NCBI RefSeq assembly: GCF_002160895.1
Contig: NZ_NFLL01000006.1
Span: forward strand, 1 to 64,000
Length of the DNA stretch: 64,000 bases
Reading direction: 5' to 3'
Source: Faecalibacterium sp. An122
Lineage (GTDB): Bacteria; Bacillota; Clostridia; Oscillospirales; Ruminococcaceae
A model generated the notes under the pieces. That model did not search any database. It was not told the origin of the DNA and worked only from the letters and a program-made list of their open reading frames with translations. A program made the position numbers and the translations under genes. Shown piece by piece: positions 15,925 through 24,444 of the stretch; position 1 is the first letter of the stretch; every line of letters starts with the position of its first letter.

Positions 15925-17535
15925 TTAGATTTCTGAATCCTCAAAGATGTCTTTGAACTTCCAGACGATTTCGATGCTGTCATGCCCATGAACATAGATG
16001 GCGGAAATCAGGGCATGAGCAAGCTCGTATGTAAGCCCTGCGCCTTTCTGGTATTCGCCGAGCACCGCATCAAGCCTCTCATCGGAGCAAGGATGTTCAG
16101 AGTCAAGCTCTTGCATCCGCTGATGACCTTGCCGGATTGCTTCTTCATTCTCAGACATCTTCGTGTCTGTTTCTGCTTTCCGCTTGAGATATTCAGCCTT
16201 TGTGATGCTGCCGGAAGTGTATTTTTCATACAGCCGGAGCTTCACTGCCTTGAGCTGTTCGGACTGTTTCTGCAAATCGCGAATTGTGTCCGCGCATTCT
16301 GTGATGGCAGATTTCCTGCACTTGCTGATCTCATGTTCTTTGACAGCTTTCTTTTCGACCAGTGTGAGCATTTGCCCAATCGCTTTGTAAGCAGTGTCCT
16401 CAATCCATGCCTCGCTGTATCTTTCACCAACCGGGCAATCCGTATCGCGGTCATGCGTTGAGTGGGTACACTGATAGAAATATCCACCCTCATTTCGGAG
16501 CTTTCGCCGGGTAAGGGCGCGTTTGCAGTTTCCGCAGCACACAAGACCTTTGAGGGGATAATAGCGCAGATTCCTTTTGGGATTCTTCTCGCCACCCCGG
16601 ATGACTGCCTGAGCCAGCTCAAACTCTTCCTTGCTGACAATCGCTTCGTGCATCCCTTCGACGATGATCCAGTCCTCTTTCTTTTGAGAAATAGTTTTCC
16701 GAGAACCTACGCCGCCGGATTTTCGCTTGTGGCCGACCGTTGCCCCAGTGTAAACATAACTCGTTAGGATCTTGTAGACCATAGAGGCCGTCCAGCTTAT
16801 CTTTTCGCTCATGCGGCTATACTTTTTCTTGTCAGGATGTTTGCCTTTGAAATATTGCCCGGGCGTAGGGATGTTATCATCGTTCAGGCCAAGGGCAATC
16901 TGTGAGGTATTCCGTCCTTTAAGGGCTTCGTTAAAGACCCTGCGCACGACCTCTGCGGCCTCCGGGTCAAGCTTGAGCTTGTTGCGGATTTCGGGATGAA
17001 GCACATAGCCGTAAGGAGCGTAGCCGCCCACATACTTGCCTTGCTTCATCATCTGGATTTTCGCGGTTGTCGTTTTGACAGAAAGATCCTTGCTGTATGC
17101 GGCATAGATGATGCTGCGCATGACAACCTCAAGGCCACCGGTTGTTCCCTTGTAATCGTCGCTGTCATAGCCGTCGTTGATGGAGATAAAGCGAACGCCC
17201 ATGAACGGGAAAGTGCATTCGAGATAATTGCCCGTCTCGATGTAATCACGAGAAAAGCGGGAAAAATCTTTGACGCAGATCAGGTTGATCTCCCCGTGCC
17301 GGACTTTCTCCATCATCGCCGAGAACTGAGGACGATGAAAATTTGTCCCGGTATAGCCATCATCCGCGAACTCAAGCCTCGGATATTTGGAAAGCGTCGG
17401 ATGGTTGTCAAGGTAGCGGTTGATGAGCATACGCTGGTTGCCGATGCTGTCACTCTCGGCCTTGCTTCCGTTTCCGGTATCTTCATCAGCCATAGAGAGG
17501 CGGATGTAGATGCCGATTGTGTAGTCTTTGTTCAT
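15925..17535 (-). CDS. Large serine recombinase (first from element end)
   Basis: This 536-residue resolvase/invertase-type recombinase has its catalytic Ser at residue 14 (IYIRLSMADE). The catalytic domain shows DDGYTGTNFHRPQF and CVKDFSRFSRDYIETGNYLE. Then come the recombinase domain (YAPYGYVLHPEIRNKLKLDP), a zinc ribbon (CCGNCKRAL..YQC..C near residues 330-370) and a coiled coil (RLYEKYTSGSITKAEYLKRK). It abuts the next recombinase directly, its start codon following within a few bases. With two neighbours it probably carries out integration and excision of this element. Confidence 0.9.
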   Translation of the reverse strand: MNKDYTIGIYIRLSMADEDTGNGSKAESDSIGNQRMLINRYLDNHPTLSKYPRLEFADDGYTGTNFHRPQFSAMMEKVRHGEINLICVKDFSRFSRDYIETGNYLECTFPFMGVRFISINDGYDSDDYKGTTGGLEVVMRSIIYAAYSKDLSVKTTTAKIQMMKQGKYVGGYAPYGYVLHPEIRNKLKLDPEAAEVVRRVFNEALKGRNTSQIALGLNDDNIPTPGQYFKGKHPDKKKYSRMSEKISWTASMVYKILTSYVYTGATVGHKRKSGGVGSRKTISQKKEDWIIVEGMHEAIVSKEEFELAQAVIRGGEKNPKRNLRYYPLKGLVCCGNCKRALTRRKLRNEGGYFYQCTHSTHDRDTDCPVGERYSEAWIEDTAYKAIGQMLTLVEKKAVKEHEISKCRKSAITECADTIRDLQKQSEQLKAVKLRLYEKYTSGSITKAEYLKRKAETDTKMSENEEAIRQGHQRMQELDSEHPCSDERLDAVLGEYQKGAGLTYELAHALISAIYVHGHDSIEIVWKFKDIFEDSEI

Positions 17536-19245
17536 TTACATCGCCTCCTGAACTTCTTTGATACTCTGAATGGTCAGCTCGTAGATGTCACCGTACTTCA
17601 TGACCAGTTCCACAGCGCCGCCCTCATGGACTTTGACCAATTCAACAGCCTCGTCTACTAAATCCTGAGAGAGCTGCGTTGCTGTGCTGACGGATTTCAT
17701 CAAGGTAATCCACTTGTTATCGACCGACATAGCTTCGTCGAACTTGCTCCGGCGCTGTACTGCCTCGTCCAGACGGCGGGACAGGTCAGCGTATTGTTCG
17801 TCATAGCTCTTCTTGGCAAAGGAGTATTCCGTTTCATCCAGAAGCCCCTCGGCATAATCCTCGTAGAGGCGTGTCCGCTTCTTAGAAACGCCGTTGAGCC
17901 GCAGATTCAGGCTTGTAATGAGAGCATTCTGTTGATCGCGGATGTTTTTCTCGCCCTCGCTGCCCCTGAGCTTATCCAGCAGCTTGTCATAGTCAAGCGC
18001 TGCTTCGACTTGAAGCTGGATTGCTGCAAGCACATTGGCTTCAAGCGTGTCCTGCCTCGTATAATGGGAAGTACAATGCTCATAGCGCCGACCTACTGAG
18101 GTACTGCATTCATAGAAGGCATACCAGCGCTTCCGCTTGTCCTTGTCGATCCGTTTGCGGTGGAAGTACATCTTCTTCCCGCAATCAGCGCAGACGATTT
18201 TCCCCTCGAAGAGGTTTACGAGCGTTGCCCGGATTTCCTCGGTTTTCTGCATACTCGTCTGGCGAGCCTCAGAAGCCGCTTGGAGGATGTCCTGCACCTT
18301 CTGGAACTCTTCACGGGAAATAAGCGCTTCGTGTGTGTTCGGGAACACAATCCACTTGTCTTTGTCCTTGACATTATGGGATTTGATACCCTTGTAGATC
18401 GCCTTCATGGAGCGGCCAAGGACGGTATCACCCACATAATGCGGATTGCTCAGGATGCCGTACAGCGTTGAACTGTACCAGCCTTTGCAGGAGCAGCCGT
18501 CGCCTTTGCGGGTTCCGTTCTGGCGTTTCCGCAGCTCCGTATTTGGCGCACCCAGCCGGTCAAGCTCGTTAAGGATCATCGGGATTGACCAGCCCTCGAT
18601 TTTCCACTGGAACATGAGCCGCACATACGGCGCTGTCTCTTCGTCAATGACCATGTTTGTATGGTCTTCATTCCACCGGTAGCCATACGGAAGGTTGCGC
18701 TTCTGGAAGGTTCCTTGCTCCATCTGTGCTTTCAGGGCGGTGGAGACTTTCCGGGAAATATCCTTCGAGTACAGGGCGTTGATCATGTTTTGCAGTGGGA
18801 TCATCAGGCTCTCATTTGAGCCGTCTGTATCGAAGTTGTCGTAGTGTTCCTTGATGGCAATAAACCGCAAGCCAATCTGCGGAAAAATGCGCTCAAGGTA
18901 GGTTCCGGTTTCTATGTAGTCACGGCCAAAACGGCTGAGATCGCGGACTACAAGGCATTTGATCCTGCCGCTCTTGATGTCGGTCATCAGGCGGTTAAAC
19001 TCCGGCCTGTCGAAAACCGTCCCCGTTCGTCCGTTATCCACATAGACATCGACAAGATCAAGATAAGGACACCCTGCGATATAGGACTTGCATATCTCAA
19101 TTTGATTGGTGATGACATCCACCTTTTCAGATTTGCCGCTGTTCTCCACGGAGAGACGGGCATAAATGGCTGTCGGGAAGATTTGCAGCGGTGCTGCTTC
19201 GCAAACCGGCTCTGCGGCTGCGATTTTTCTGCTTTTTCGTGCCAT
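17536..19245 (-). CDS. Large serine recombinase (second of three)
   Basis: This 569-residue protein has the catalytic Ser at residue 32 (AIYARLSVENSG) after a basic leader (ARKSRKIAA). The active-site region continues DNGRTGTVFDRPEF and VVRDLSRFGRDYIETGTYLE. The recombinase domain (LPYGYRWNEDHTNMVIDEE), a zinc ribbon (CADCGKKMYFH..CSTS..C) and a coiled coil (RLYEDYAEGLLDETEYSFAK) follow. All expected parts are present. It ends 1 base before the downstream recombinase gene and lies 15 bases after the upstream one, so all three are one operon. Confidence 0.9.
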   Translation of the reverse strand: MARKSRKIAAAEPVCEAAPLQIFPTAIYARLSVENSGKSEKVDVITNQIEICKSYIAGCPYLDLVDVYVDNGRTGTVFDRPEFNRLMTDIKSGRIKCLVVRDLSRFGRDYIETGTYLERIFPQIGLRFIAIKEHYDNFDTDGSNESLMIPLQNMINALYSKDISRKVSTALKAQMEQGTFQKRNLPYGYRWNEDHTNMVIDEETAPYVRLMFQWKIEGWSIPMILNELDRLGAPNTELRKRQNGTRKGDGCSCKGWYSSTLYGILSNPHYVGDTVLGRSMKAIYKGIKSHNVKDKDKWIVFPNTHEALISREEFQKVQDILQAASEARQTSMQKTEEIRATLVNLFEGKIVCADCGKKMYFHRKRIDKDKRKRWYAFYECSTSVGRRYEHCTSHYTRQDTLEANVLAAIQLQVEAALDYDKLLDKLRGSEGEKNIRDQQNALITSLNLRLNGVSKKRTRLYEDYAEGLLDETEYSFAKKSYDEQYADLSRRLDEAVQRRSKFDEAMSVDNKWITLMKSVSTATQLSQDLVDEAVELVKVHEGGAVELVMKYGDIYELTIQSIKEVQEAM

Positions 19246-19260
19246 ACGCTCATCCCTCCT

Positions 19261-20895
19261 TTATCCGGCAATGGCAAGTTCGTCGGCATAGCCGAGAACA
19301 TATTCAAGTGTCTGCTGATACTCGTCTTTGTACTTGAAGACAATCTCTATCGCGTGATCCTCATAAATCAGGATGCGGTCAACCAGCGCCATAAGGACGC
19401 GGCGGTTCAGTTCTTCAATGTTTTCATACTGTTTGAAAAGCGTTACCCAATTCCGTTCCGTAGCCCCGGTTGTGACCGACTGCTTCATTTCTTTCCTCAC
19501 GCGGAGAAGGGCTTCCTGCTTTTCCTCAATGATTTTGGTGTAGCTGTTGCGGAACTCAAAGTATTCCGACTTGTCGATGATCCCGTCCGAGAGGTCTTCA
19601 TACAGCCGGAGCTTGAGCTTCTGATACCGCTCAATCTCTTCTTCGAGCTTCGCAATCTGTGCCTCATAGTTAAACGCTTTGCGATTCTGGGAAGGAAGCC
19701 TCTCAATCATCTCAAGCGCTTTTTCCAGATTGACCACAAGCTCGATCTGGTCATGGATGGCACGGAACACCTTTTCCTCAACCTCTTTTGCGCTGATGCT
19801 GTGCGGACTGCAGGTCCGGCTATGTTTGTTCGTCGAGCAGACATAGTAGATGTATTTCTTTGTCTTCGACGGGACGGTCTTGCGTGTCATAGACTGCTGG
19901 CAGTCTCCGCAGAACAGGAAGCCGGAAAACAGGTGTGCCTCATCCTGATCAGGCGAGCAGCGCATATCCCGCTTCATCATGGTCTTGACGGCCATGAAAT
20001 CCTCATAGGAAACAAGCGCTTCGTGCGCCCCCTCGACCTTGACCCACTCGGTTTCGTCTTTCGGCTGCACAACGCGCACCTTGTAGTTTGGCGTACCGCG
20101 CTTGCCTTGGGCAAGGACACCGATATATACCTCATTGGTGAGGATGCGCTGGACAGCCTTGTAAGTCCACTTTGCAGTGTCGCCGGTCTTGAAGACGGTA
20201 TCGAACTTCACTCCCGCCGAGTGCTTATACTCCATAGGGGAAAGCACGCCCATCTGATTCAGCCTTGCGGCAATGCGACCGATGGAGAAGCCGTCCTTGT
20301 ACATGGCAAAGATCATCTGCACATACTCGCTGACGGCCTCATCGACGATAAGCTGGTTTTTGTTATCCGGCGATTTCTTGTAGCCATAGGGAGCGAATGC
20401 CCCGACGAACTCACCGTTCTTTTGCTTGACCTCCAAGCTGGATCGGATTTTCATAGAAATATCCTTGCAGTAGGAGTCGTTGATGAGGTTTTTGAACGGG
20501 ATGACAAAGGAATCCGACTGCGGATCGCCGGTCAGGCTGTCGTAAGCGTCGTTGACCGCGATAAAGCGGATGCCGAGCTGCGGGAATATCTTTTCCAGAT
20601 ACCGCCCGCCGTCGATGTAGTTTCTCGAAAAGCGGCTGAGGTCTTTGACTACGATGCAGTCAATCGCGCCTTTACGGATTGCGTCTTCGAGCTTCTTGAA
20701 GTTTGGACGATTGAAGGAAACGCCGCTATAACCATCGTCAACGAACGGCTCACAGACAATTTCCAGATCGTCATGCCGCGCAATGTAGTCCTCGCAAATG
20801 GCTCTTTGGCTTGCAATGGAGTTGCTTTCAACTTTGTCCCCGTCTTCACGGGACAGACGGCAGTAAATCGCCGTCCGGTAAACTTTTCCGGGCAT
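19261..20895 (-). CDS. Large serine recombinase (third of three)
   Basis: Start ATG 20895 (PGKVYRTAIYCRLSRED) is chosen because CGGAGG lies 8 bases upstream. The longer frame to 20988 has no ribosome site. The catalytic Ser is residue 15, and DDGYSGVSFNRPNF and VVKDLSRFSRNYIDGGRYLE complete the active site. A recombinase domain, a zinc ribbon (CGDCQQSMTRK..CSTN) and a coiled coil (LRLYEDLSDGIIDKSEYFEF) follow. It is the promoter-proximal member of the trio. The long plus-strand frame opposite (18844-20982) is a shadow. Confidence 0.9.
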   Translation of the reverse strand: MPGKVYRTAIYCRLSREDGDKVESNSIASQRAICEDYIARHDDLEIVCEPFVDDGYSGVSFNRPNFKKLEDAIRKGAIDCIVVKDLSRFSRNYIDGGRYLEKIFPQLGIRFIAVNDAYDSLTGDPQSDSFVIPFKNLINDSYCKDISMKIRSSLEVKQKNGEFVGAFAPYGYKKSPDNKNQLIVDEAVSEYVQMIFAMYKDGFSIGRIAARLNQMGVLSPMEYKHSAGVKFDTVFKTGDTAKWTYKAVQRILTNEVYIGVLAQGKRGTPNYKVRVVQPKDETEWVKVEGAHEALVSYEDFMAVKTMMKRDMRCSPDQDEAHLFSGFLFCGDCQQSMTRKTVPSKTKKYIYYVCSTNKHSRTCSPHSISAKEVEEKVFRAIHDQIELVVNLEKALEMIERLPSQNRKAFNYEAQIAKLEEEIERYQKLKLRLYEDLSDGIIDKSEYFEFRNSYTKIIEEKQEALLRVRKEMKQSVTTGATERNWVTLFKQYENIEELNRRVLMALVDRILIYEDHAIEIVFKYKDEYQQTLEYVLGYADELAIAG

Positions 20896-21039
20896 AAAAA
20901 TAACCTCCGTTTTCTGTTTGGTGTGATACATCAAATCAGAAAGACGAAGGCTTCTGCTTCTTGTATGAGGAAAACACGATAAAGCCACATGACCCTCAAG
21001 GGCAGCGGCTTAGTCCATGTATTCTTTTTTGACCTGACT

Positions 21040-21102
21040 TCATTGTATCACAGGCTCAATCGCTTGTCCATAGAACCGGGCGAAAAGATTCAGTTTGTTC
21101 AT
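21040..21102 (-). CDS. Possible 20-residue leader peptide
   Basis: ATG 21102 follows GAGAGGAC and opens a short frame, MNKLNLFARFYGQAIEPVIQ, ending at 21040. It lies 2 bases past the stop of the gene at 21105 and overlaps the recombinase promoter. It may be a real small peptide, a truncated gene, or chance. Confidence 0.3.
   Translation of the reverse strand: MNKLNLFARFYGQAIEPVIQ
21042..21070 (-). promoter_or_regulatory. Promoter of serine recombinase operon
   Basis: On the minus strand TGGACA (21070-21065) and TACAAT (21047-21042) are 17 bases apart. It would drive the three recombinases from a start about 140 bases before ATG 20895. Confidence 0.5.
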
Positions 21103-21104
21103 AA

Positions 21105-21347
21105 TCAAAGTCCTCTCAGATAATGTTCCAGACAGTCCTCCAAGGTGGTGTCTGTCTTCGAGAAGCTAATCTTCACGACGGTCTTCCCGTCCAGATAGCA
21201 ATACGGGTTTCTGATCTGTCGGATAAAATCCCGCAGCCGGTCATCCTGCGCAGCCGCAGGCTCAAGCCGGATGCTGTCCCGCTGGACAAGGGTACTGCGG
21301 TCAACCGTCTTCGGGTTGACGCTTCTCAAGGCTTCTACGCTCATCAT
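21105..21347 (-). CDS. Conserved small element protein (80 aa)
   Basis: The C-terminal half (FIRQIRNPYCYLDGKTVVKI, then SFSKTDTTLEDCLEHYL) is a pattern I recall from small uncharacterised proteins in Clostridia integrative elements, perhaps DUF6870. The start at 21347 (MMSVEALRS) is chosen because GGGAGG lies 10 bases upstream. The frame's longer extension has no ribosome site and covers structured DNA. The gene sits between the structured leader and the recombinase operon and may help control it. Function unknown. Confidence 0.6.
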   Translation of the reverse strand: MMSVEALRSVNPKTVDRSTLVQRDSIRLEPAAAQDDRLRDFIRQIRNPYCYLDGKTVVKISFSKTDTTLEDCLEHYLRGL

Positions 21348-21509
21348 ATTACAAACACCTCCCTGATGATGTGAATTGTATTCAGGACAAAAGGATATGG
21401 CGGAGCGCCGGTTAGGGACACTCCGCCACATAGTTTTCATCCTGAAAACTTGTATGCTGAATGTAGCTAATTGGTTTGTTTCGTGTTCCGGCATATTTGC
21501 AGCTCGCAC

Positions 21510-21642
21510 CCCTGCCAGAAGAGCCTTGCGGCTCCGGGAATGCTACGGACTACCAACGGTTAATCGGTATCATGGGACTCTCACCCCTCCGAGGAACGCT
21601 CCGAGCCGCCCCCGGCAATCCGGGGACGGAAGTATCATTATA
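21510..21642 (-). promoter_or_regulatory. Promoter with structured RNA leader
   Basis: On the minus strand TATAAT (21642-21637) with a weak -35 TTCGCG 17 bases before it is followed by a run of hairpins. The stems are CCCCGG/CCGGGG, then GGGGTGAGAGTCCCATGATACC, and GAGCC/GGCTC. The gene at 21105 begins about 290 bases downstream. The compact GC-rich folding in an otherwise non-coding region suggests a structured RNA, either a riboswitch-like leader or a small RNA. No known class was identified. A further stem, TGGCGGAG/CTCCGCCA at 21396-21427, follows. Confidence 0.4.
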
Positions 21643-21820
21643 CCCAACTTCTCCATCATCGCGAACAGCCGCACCACACGGCAGTTTAGCCTCTCTGTTG
21701 ATCGCTCGCTTCCGTGAGAAAGGTCTTGGCGGCAGAAGGCAAGTCGCTTCGAGAAAAGAGGAAAGATCCGCAGCACTGGATATTCTGTTTTCAAGGTACT
21801 GTGAAGCGGGTCTTGATTGA

Positions 21821-21846
21821 CCCCTTCACTTTACAACGGACATTTT
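21821..21846. repeat. 26-nt element repeat, inverted copy 1
   Basis: The reverse complement of this stretch, AAAATGTCCGTTGTAAAGTG plus AAGGGG, occurs exactly at 48079-48104. Copy 1 lies past the stop of the sigma-like gene and copy 2 lies upstream of mobC. Both belong to the same integrative element. Probably a binding or processing site used at both places. Confidence 0.7.
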
Positions 21847-21867
21847 TTGAGCGAATTAGCGGGTCTC

Positions 21868-22353
21868 TCAAAAAATTTTTTTGAATTTTTTTCTGATCGC
21901 ATCCCGCGTGTCTTTGACAGTGGAAAACGAAAGGCCGTTCTGCTTGGCATACGACAGCATACTCATGTTGCCGCGCATACAATTCATGTACACATCAAGC
22001 TGCGGCTTAGTCAGGCTGCGGATAAATTCCTGTTCGAGCAAGCCGGTGATGATGTCTTCCTCCATCTTTTCCGGGGACTCCAGCCATGCGGATGCCTTTA
22101 CATCATCTTCCGGCACAGCGTCCAGCGACAGCACAGTGGAAGGCTGCGCATTCTCGCTGCCTTCGCTGTCAGATGCTCCCCCGGTATCGTAGGAGCGCCG
22201 GAGCTTCTTTTCCTCATTGCGGAGTGCTTTCATGACCTCGCGGTCAACCTCCGTAGTCTCGCCGGTGGCCTTCACGCGCACCATGCACTTGCCGTCCTCG
22301 GTAGTCCAGAGGTCGTAGTCGAACTCAACGGGTGTTTTGGGGATTCTTTTCAT
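21868..22353 (-). CDS. Sigma-70 region 4-like regulatory protein
   Basis: The 161-residue product starts MKRIPKTPVEFDYDLWTTED at 22353; GGAAAGGAC lies just upstream. The C-terminal 65 residues (SLTKPQLDVYMNCMRGNMSM, then GLSFSTVKDTRDAIRKKFKK) look like a sigma region 4 type helix-turn-helix. The N-terminal half resembles the small sigma-like factors common in Clostridia conjugative elements. It lacks a recognisable region 2, so it may be a regulator rather than a true sigma factor. It probably controls element genes. Confidence 0.6.
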   Translation of the reverse strand: MKRIPKTPVEFDYDLWTTEDGKCMVRVKATGETTEVDREVMKALRNEEKKLRRSYDTGGASDSEGSENAQPSTVLSLDAVPEDDVKASAWLESPEKMEEDIITGLLEQEFIRSLTKPQLDVYMNCMRGNMSMLSYAKQNGLSFSTVKDTRDAIRKKFKKIF

Positions 22354-22544
22354 TGTCTTGTCCTTTCCGCTGGCTCGGAGCAGCGGATGGACAAGACTAA
22401 AAAAGAGCCGCATGACGGTGAGCTGATCTTCCCATACCGATAAAACAGAGCTTAGAAAACTCTGTTCATGCGGCATTAGGAAGACTCACCAATCAGCGGC
22501 TCCACAGCACAGCTATAAAATATTGAATTGTATTTGTTATCTCC

Positions 22545-22790
22545 TTACCTTCTGTGAAGGCGGAGGTATAACCGTCTCATGTTGATCACATCAAATACGG
22601 TTTCCCGGCCACAGGCTTTGCACTTGGCCTGTATGTGACCACGGGAATCCTCGAATACAGCGATAGCGTTATGCCCACAATATGGACATTTCACCATGCG
22701 CATCTTCTGGTTGACAATGGCGCATCGCGCCCTGCGGATTTTCTCCTGCATCTCCGGTGAAGGCTCTGAGACACGAATGCTTTTCTTCAT
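22545..22790 (-). CDS. Zinc-ribbon protein (81 aa)
   Basis: Two Cys pairs, CPYCGHNAIAVF and CKACGRETVF, form a classic four-cysteine zinc ribbon in the C-terminal half. The N-terminus is basic (KKSIRVSEPSPEMQEKIRRA). Start 22790 follows GGAGGTGTGGGC. It overlaps the ImmA-type gene upstream by 4 bases, so they are co-translated. Likely a nucleic-acid-binding or regulatory protein; no family name is certain. Confidence 0.65.
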   Translation of the reverse strand: MKKSIRVSEPSPEMQEKIRRARCAIVNQKMRMVKCPYCGHNAIAVFEDSRGHIQAKCKACGRETVFDVINMRRLYLRLHRR

Positions 22791-23518
22791 GCCCACACCT
22801 CCAAAGGATCGTTGTACTCGCTGTATGGCCGTGTTTCCAAGTGGCCGAGCTGTCTCAGCCGGATGACTGCGGCTGTCTTGGAAACGCCGAACTGCTGGCA
22901 GATCATATCAAGGGCAACCTTATCCCAATAGGCATAGGTTCCATCATAGCTGACGAGTTTCCGGCCTCTGGCATAGTACGCAACGGCAAGATCAATTTCC
23001 CGCTGGGGCATCAGGATGGCCGCGCCTAAGACATTGGCTTGCCATTCATTCCAGTCCTCGCGGGTCTTTAGCTCCCGGAGCGAATAGGCTGTCCGGGCGG
23101 AGTATTTCCGCCGACAAGCTTCCCGGATTTTGTCTGTCTCCATCTGGAACAGGATTTGATGGGCACACTCATGGGCAAGTGTAAACCGCCGTTTCCCGCA
23201 AAGCTTGCGAATCTGTGAAGGCTCGATAAAGTTCCTGTCCATCAGGACTTCGTTTCGGTGCAGCGGGATTTTGCGCTGAAAGCCTCTGTCCTCTACGATG
23301 TACTCGGTATCGGTGTAAGCGGTCAGTCCGCAAATGCTTCCGTCCTCAGACAGATAAGCGAACGAAACATTCAGGCCGAGATATTCGCGGGCAAACTGGT
23401 CAATCGGCGTACCGCGAGGCAATCGCCTCCCATCCGTATCGGGTCCGAAAAAGAACTCGTTAAAATCTCTTGTGACCGCCGCAGCGATTTCTTCAATCTC
23501 TTTGTGCGATAAAATCAT
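22787..23518 (-). CDS. ImmA/IrrE-type metallopeptidase (243 aa)
   Basis: The zinc motif HECAH lies at residues 116-120 in FTLAHECAHQIL. It is followed by EWQANVLGAAILMP with the third ligand Glu, which is the layout of ImmA/IrrE (COG2856) peptidases. The C-terminal part (DMICQQFGVSKTAAVIRLRQ) is helix-turn-helix-like. Such enzymes cleave XRE-type repressors to induce mobile elements. Start 23518 has AAGGAGGGAG upstream. It overlaps the genes on both sides by 4 bases. The likely target is the XRE protein encoded divergently at 23980, but this is inference. Confidence 0.75.
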   Translation of the reverse strand: MILSHKEIEEIAAAVTRDFNEFFFGPDTDGRRLPRGTPIDQFAREYLGLNVSFAYLSEDGSICGLTAYTDTEYIVEDRGFQRKIPLHRNEVLMDRNFIEPSQIRKLCGKRRFTLAHECAHQILFQMETDKIREACRRKYSARTAYSLRELKTREDWNEWQANVLGAAILMPQREIDLAVAYYARGRKLVSYDGTYAYWDKVALDMICQQFGVSKTAAVIRLRQLGHLETRPYSEYNDPLEVWA

Positions 23519-23775
23519 CTTGCTCCCTCCTTTGCTTCTACAAACCATTTTGTTCCCTCCTGAAAGAGGTACGATTCCCTCCCACGGATCATCACAGTAT
23601 AACGAATACCGCCGCCTCCAACTTTTTTAGAAGCTGCACGGCATTTGTACAGGATTTGGTCAATCTGAAAGATCAGGCCGTTTTCCCAACGGATAAACCG
23701 AGGATGACATACTCCTTCTTCGTCAACATCCAAGTTGACCGAGACATACGCCTTTCGGCAATGTGTGTTCGTCAT
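23515..23775 (-). CDS. Conserved hypothetical protein (86 aa)
   Basis: The protein has a beta-rich look: KAYVSVNLDVDEEGVCHPRF, then IRWENGLIFQIDQI, GGIRYTVMIRGRESYLF and GTKWFVEAKE. I recall similar small proteins from Clostridia elements, without a name or function. It is the first gene of the minus-strand block (86 aa protein, ImmA-type peptidase, zinc ribbon), driven by the minus promoter near 23.9 kb. Confidence 0.6.
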   Translation of the reverse strand: MTNTHCRKAYVSVNLDVDEEGVCHPRFIRWENGLIFQIDQILYKCRAASKKVGGGGIRYTVMIRGRESYLFQEGTKWFVEAKEGAR

Positions 23776-23834
23776 AGCCTACCTCCATGTGCTCTAAAAG
23801 TTACGCAAAACCGGGCATAGCTTCCGTATTCCTG

Positions 23835-23949
23835 TTGACATACACACTGTTCGTGTGGTATCATAATCACGAACGGGGCGTTCGCGTTGATAACAGCATA
23901 ACATGAACAGATATTTCATGTCAATGCCTTTTGCGAAATTTCTGTTCGT
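23835..23949. promoter_or_regulatory. Divergent promoters with XRE-type operators
   Basis: Plus strand: TTGACA (23835-23840) and TATCAT (23859-23864), spacer 18. Minus strand: TTGACA (23924-23919) and TATGCT (23900-23895), spacer 18. The element GTTCGTG occurs three times, twice direct (near 23849 and 23942) and once inverted as CACGAAC (near 23868). One copy sits within the plus-strand promoter spacer, inside the palindrome CACACtgttcGTGTG. These are good candidate operators for the XRE repressor at 23980, allowing it to control both directions. Confidence 0.6.
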
Positions 23950-23979
23950 GTCCATAATTGTTTTAGAAAGAGGTGCCTT

Positions 23980-24399
23980 ATGAGTTTCAAGGATAAGCTG
24001 AAAGAGAAAAGGTTGGAAGCGAACCTTACGCAAGTGCAGCTCGCCGAAAAAGTATCTGTGACACCGAGAACCATCCAGCACTATGAGCTTGGCACTCGCA
24101 AACCCACAAAGCTTGATATTGTGGAAAAGTTGGCGAAAGCGTTGAATACCACGCCAGAGTATCTGCTTGGGCAAAATGGCTTGCTGGTGGTAGCGGCTCA
24201 TGAACAGGGCGGCTCCAAAGCAGCCAGAGATATTGACGAGCTTGTCAGTGAAGTGACCGGTATGTTTGCCGGTGGACGCCTCAGTGATGAAGCGCTCGAT
24301 GGCGCGATGAAAGCGTTGAACGATGCTTACTGGATCGCCAAAGCGAAAAACAAGAAATACACTCCGAAGAAATACCGTAAGGGGACGAGCAAACAGTAA
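23980..24399 (+). CDS. XRE-family transcriptional repressor (139 aa)
   Basis: A Cro/CI helix-turn-helix occupies residues 5-63 (NLTQVQLAEKVSVTPRTIQH, YELGTRKPTKLD). The C-terminal half is helical (VTGMFAGGRLSDEALDGAMK) and basic at the end. It is the first gene of the plus-strand run and is followed 45 bases later by an ImmA-type peptidase, the usual repressor-plus-protease pair of integrative elements. It probably binds the GTTCGTG sites in its own promoter region. Confidence 0.85.
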   Translation: MSFKDKLKEKRLEANLTQVQLAEKVSVTPRTIQHYELGTRKPTKLDIVEKLAKALNTTPEYLLGQNGLLVVAAHEQGGSKAARDIDELVSEVTGMFAGGRLSDEALDGAMKALNDAYWIAKAKNKKYTPKKYRKGTSKQ

Positions 24400-24444
24400 G
24401 GTGCTTCGCTGTTTGCGATGCCTCCATCAGCGGGAGGTGAGACG

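Noticed and set aside
18844-20982. 712-codon open frame on the plus strand
   Set aside because: It lies wholly opposite serine recombinases with full motifs on the minus strand, lacks a ribosome site and reads as low-complexity hydrophobic sequence. It is a GC-driven shadow.
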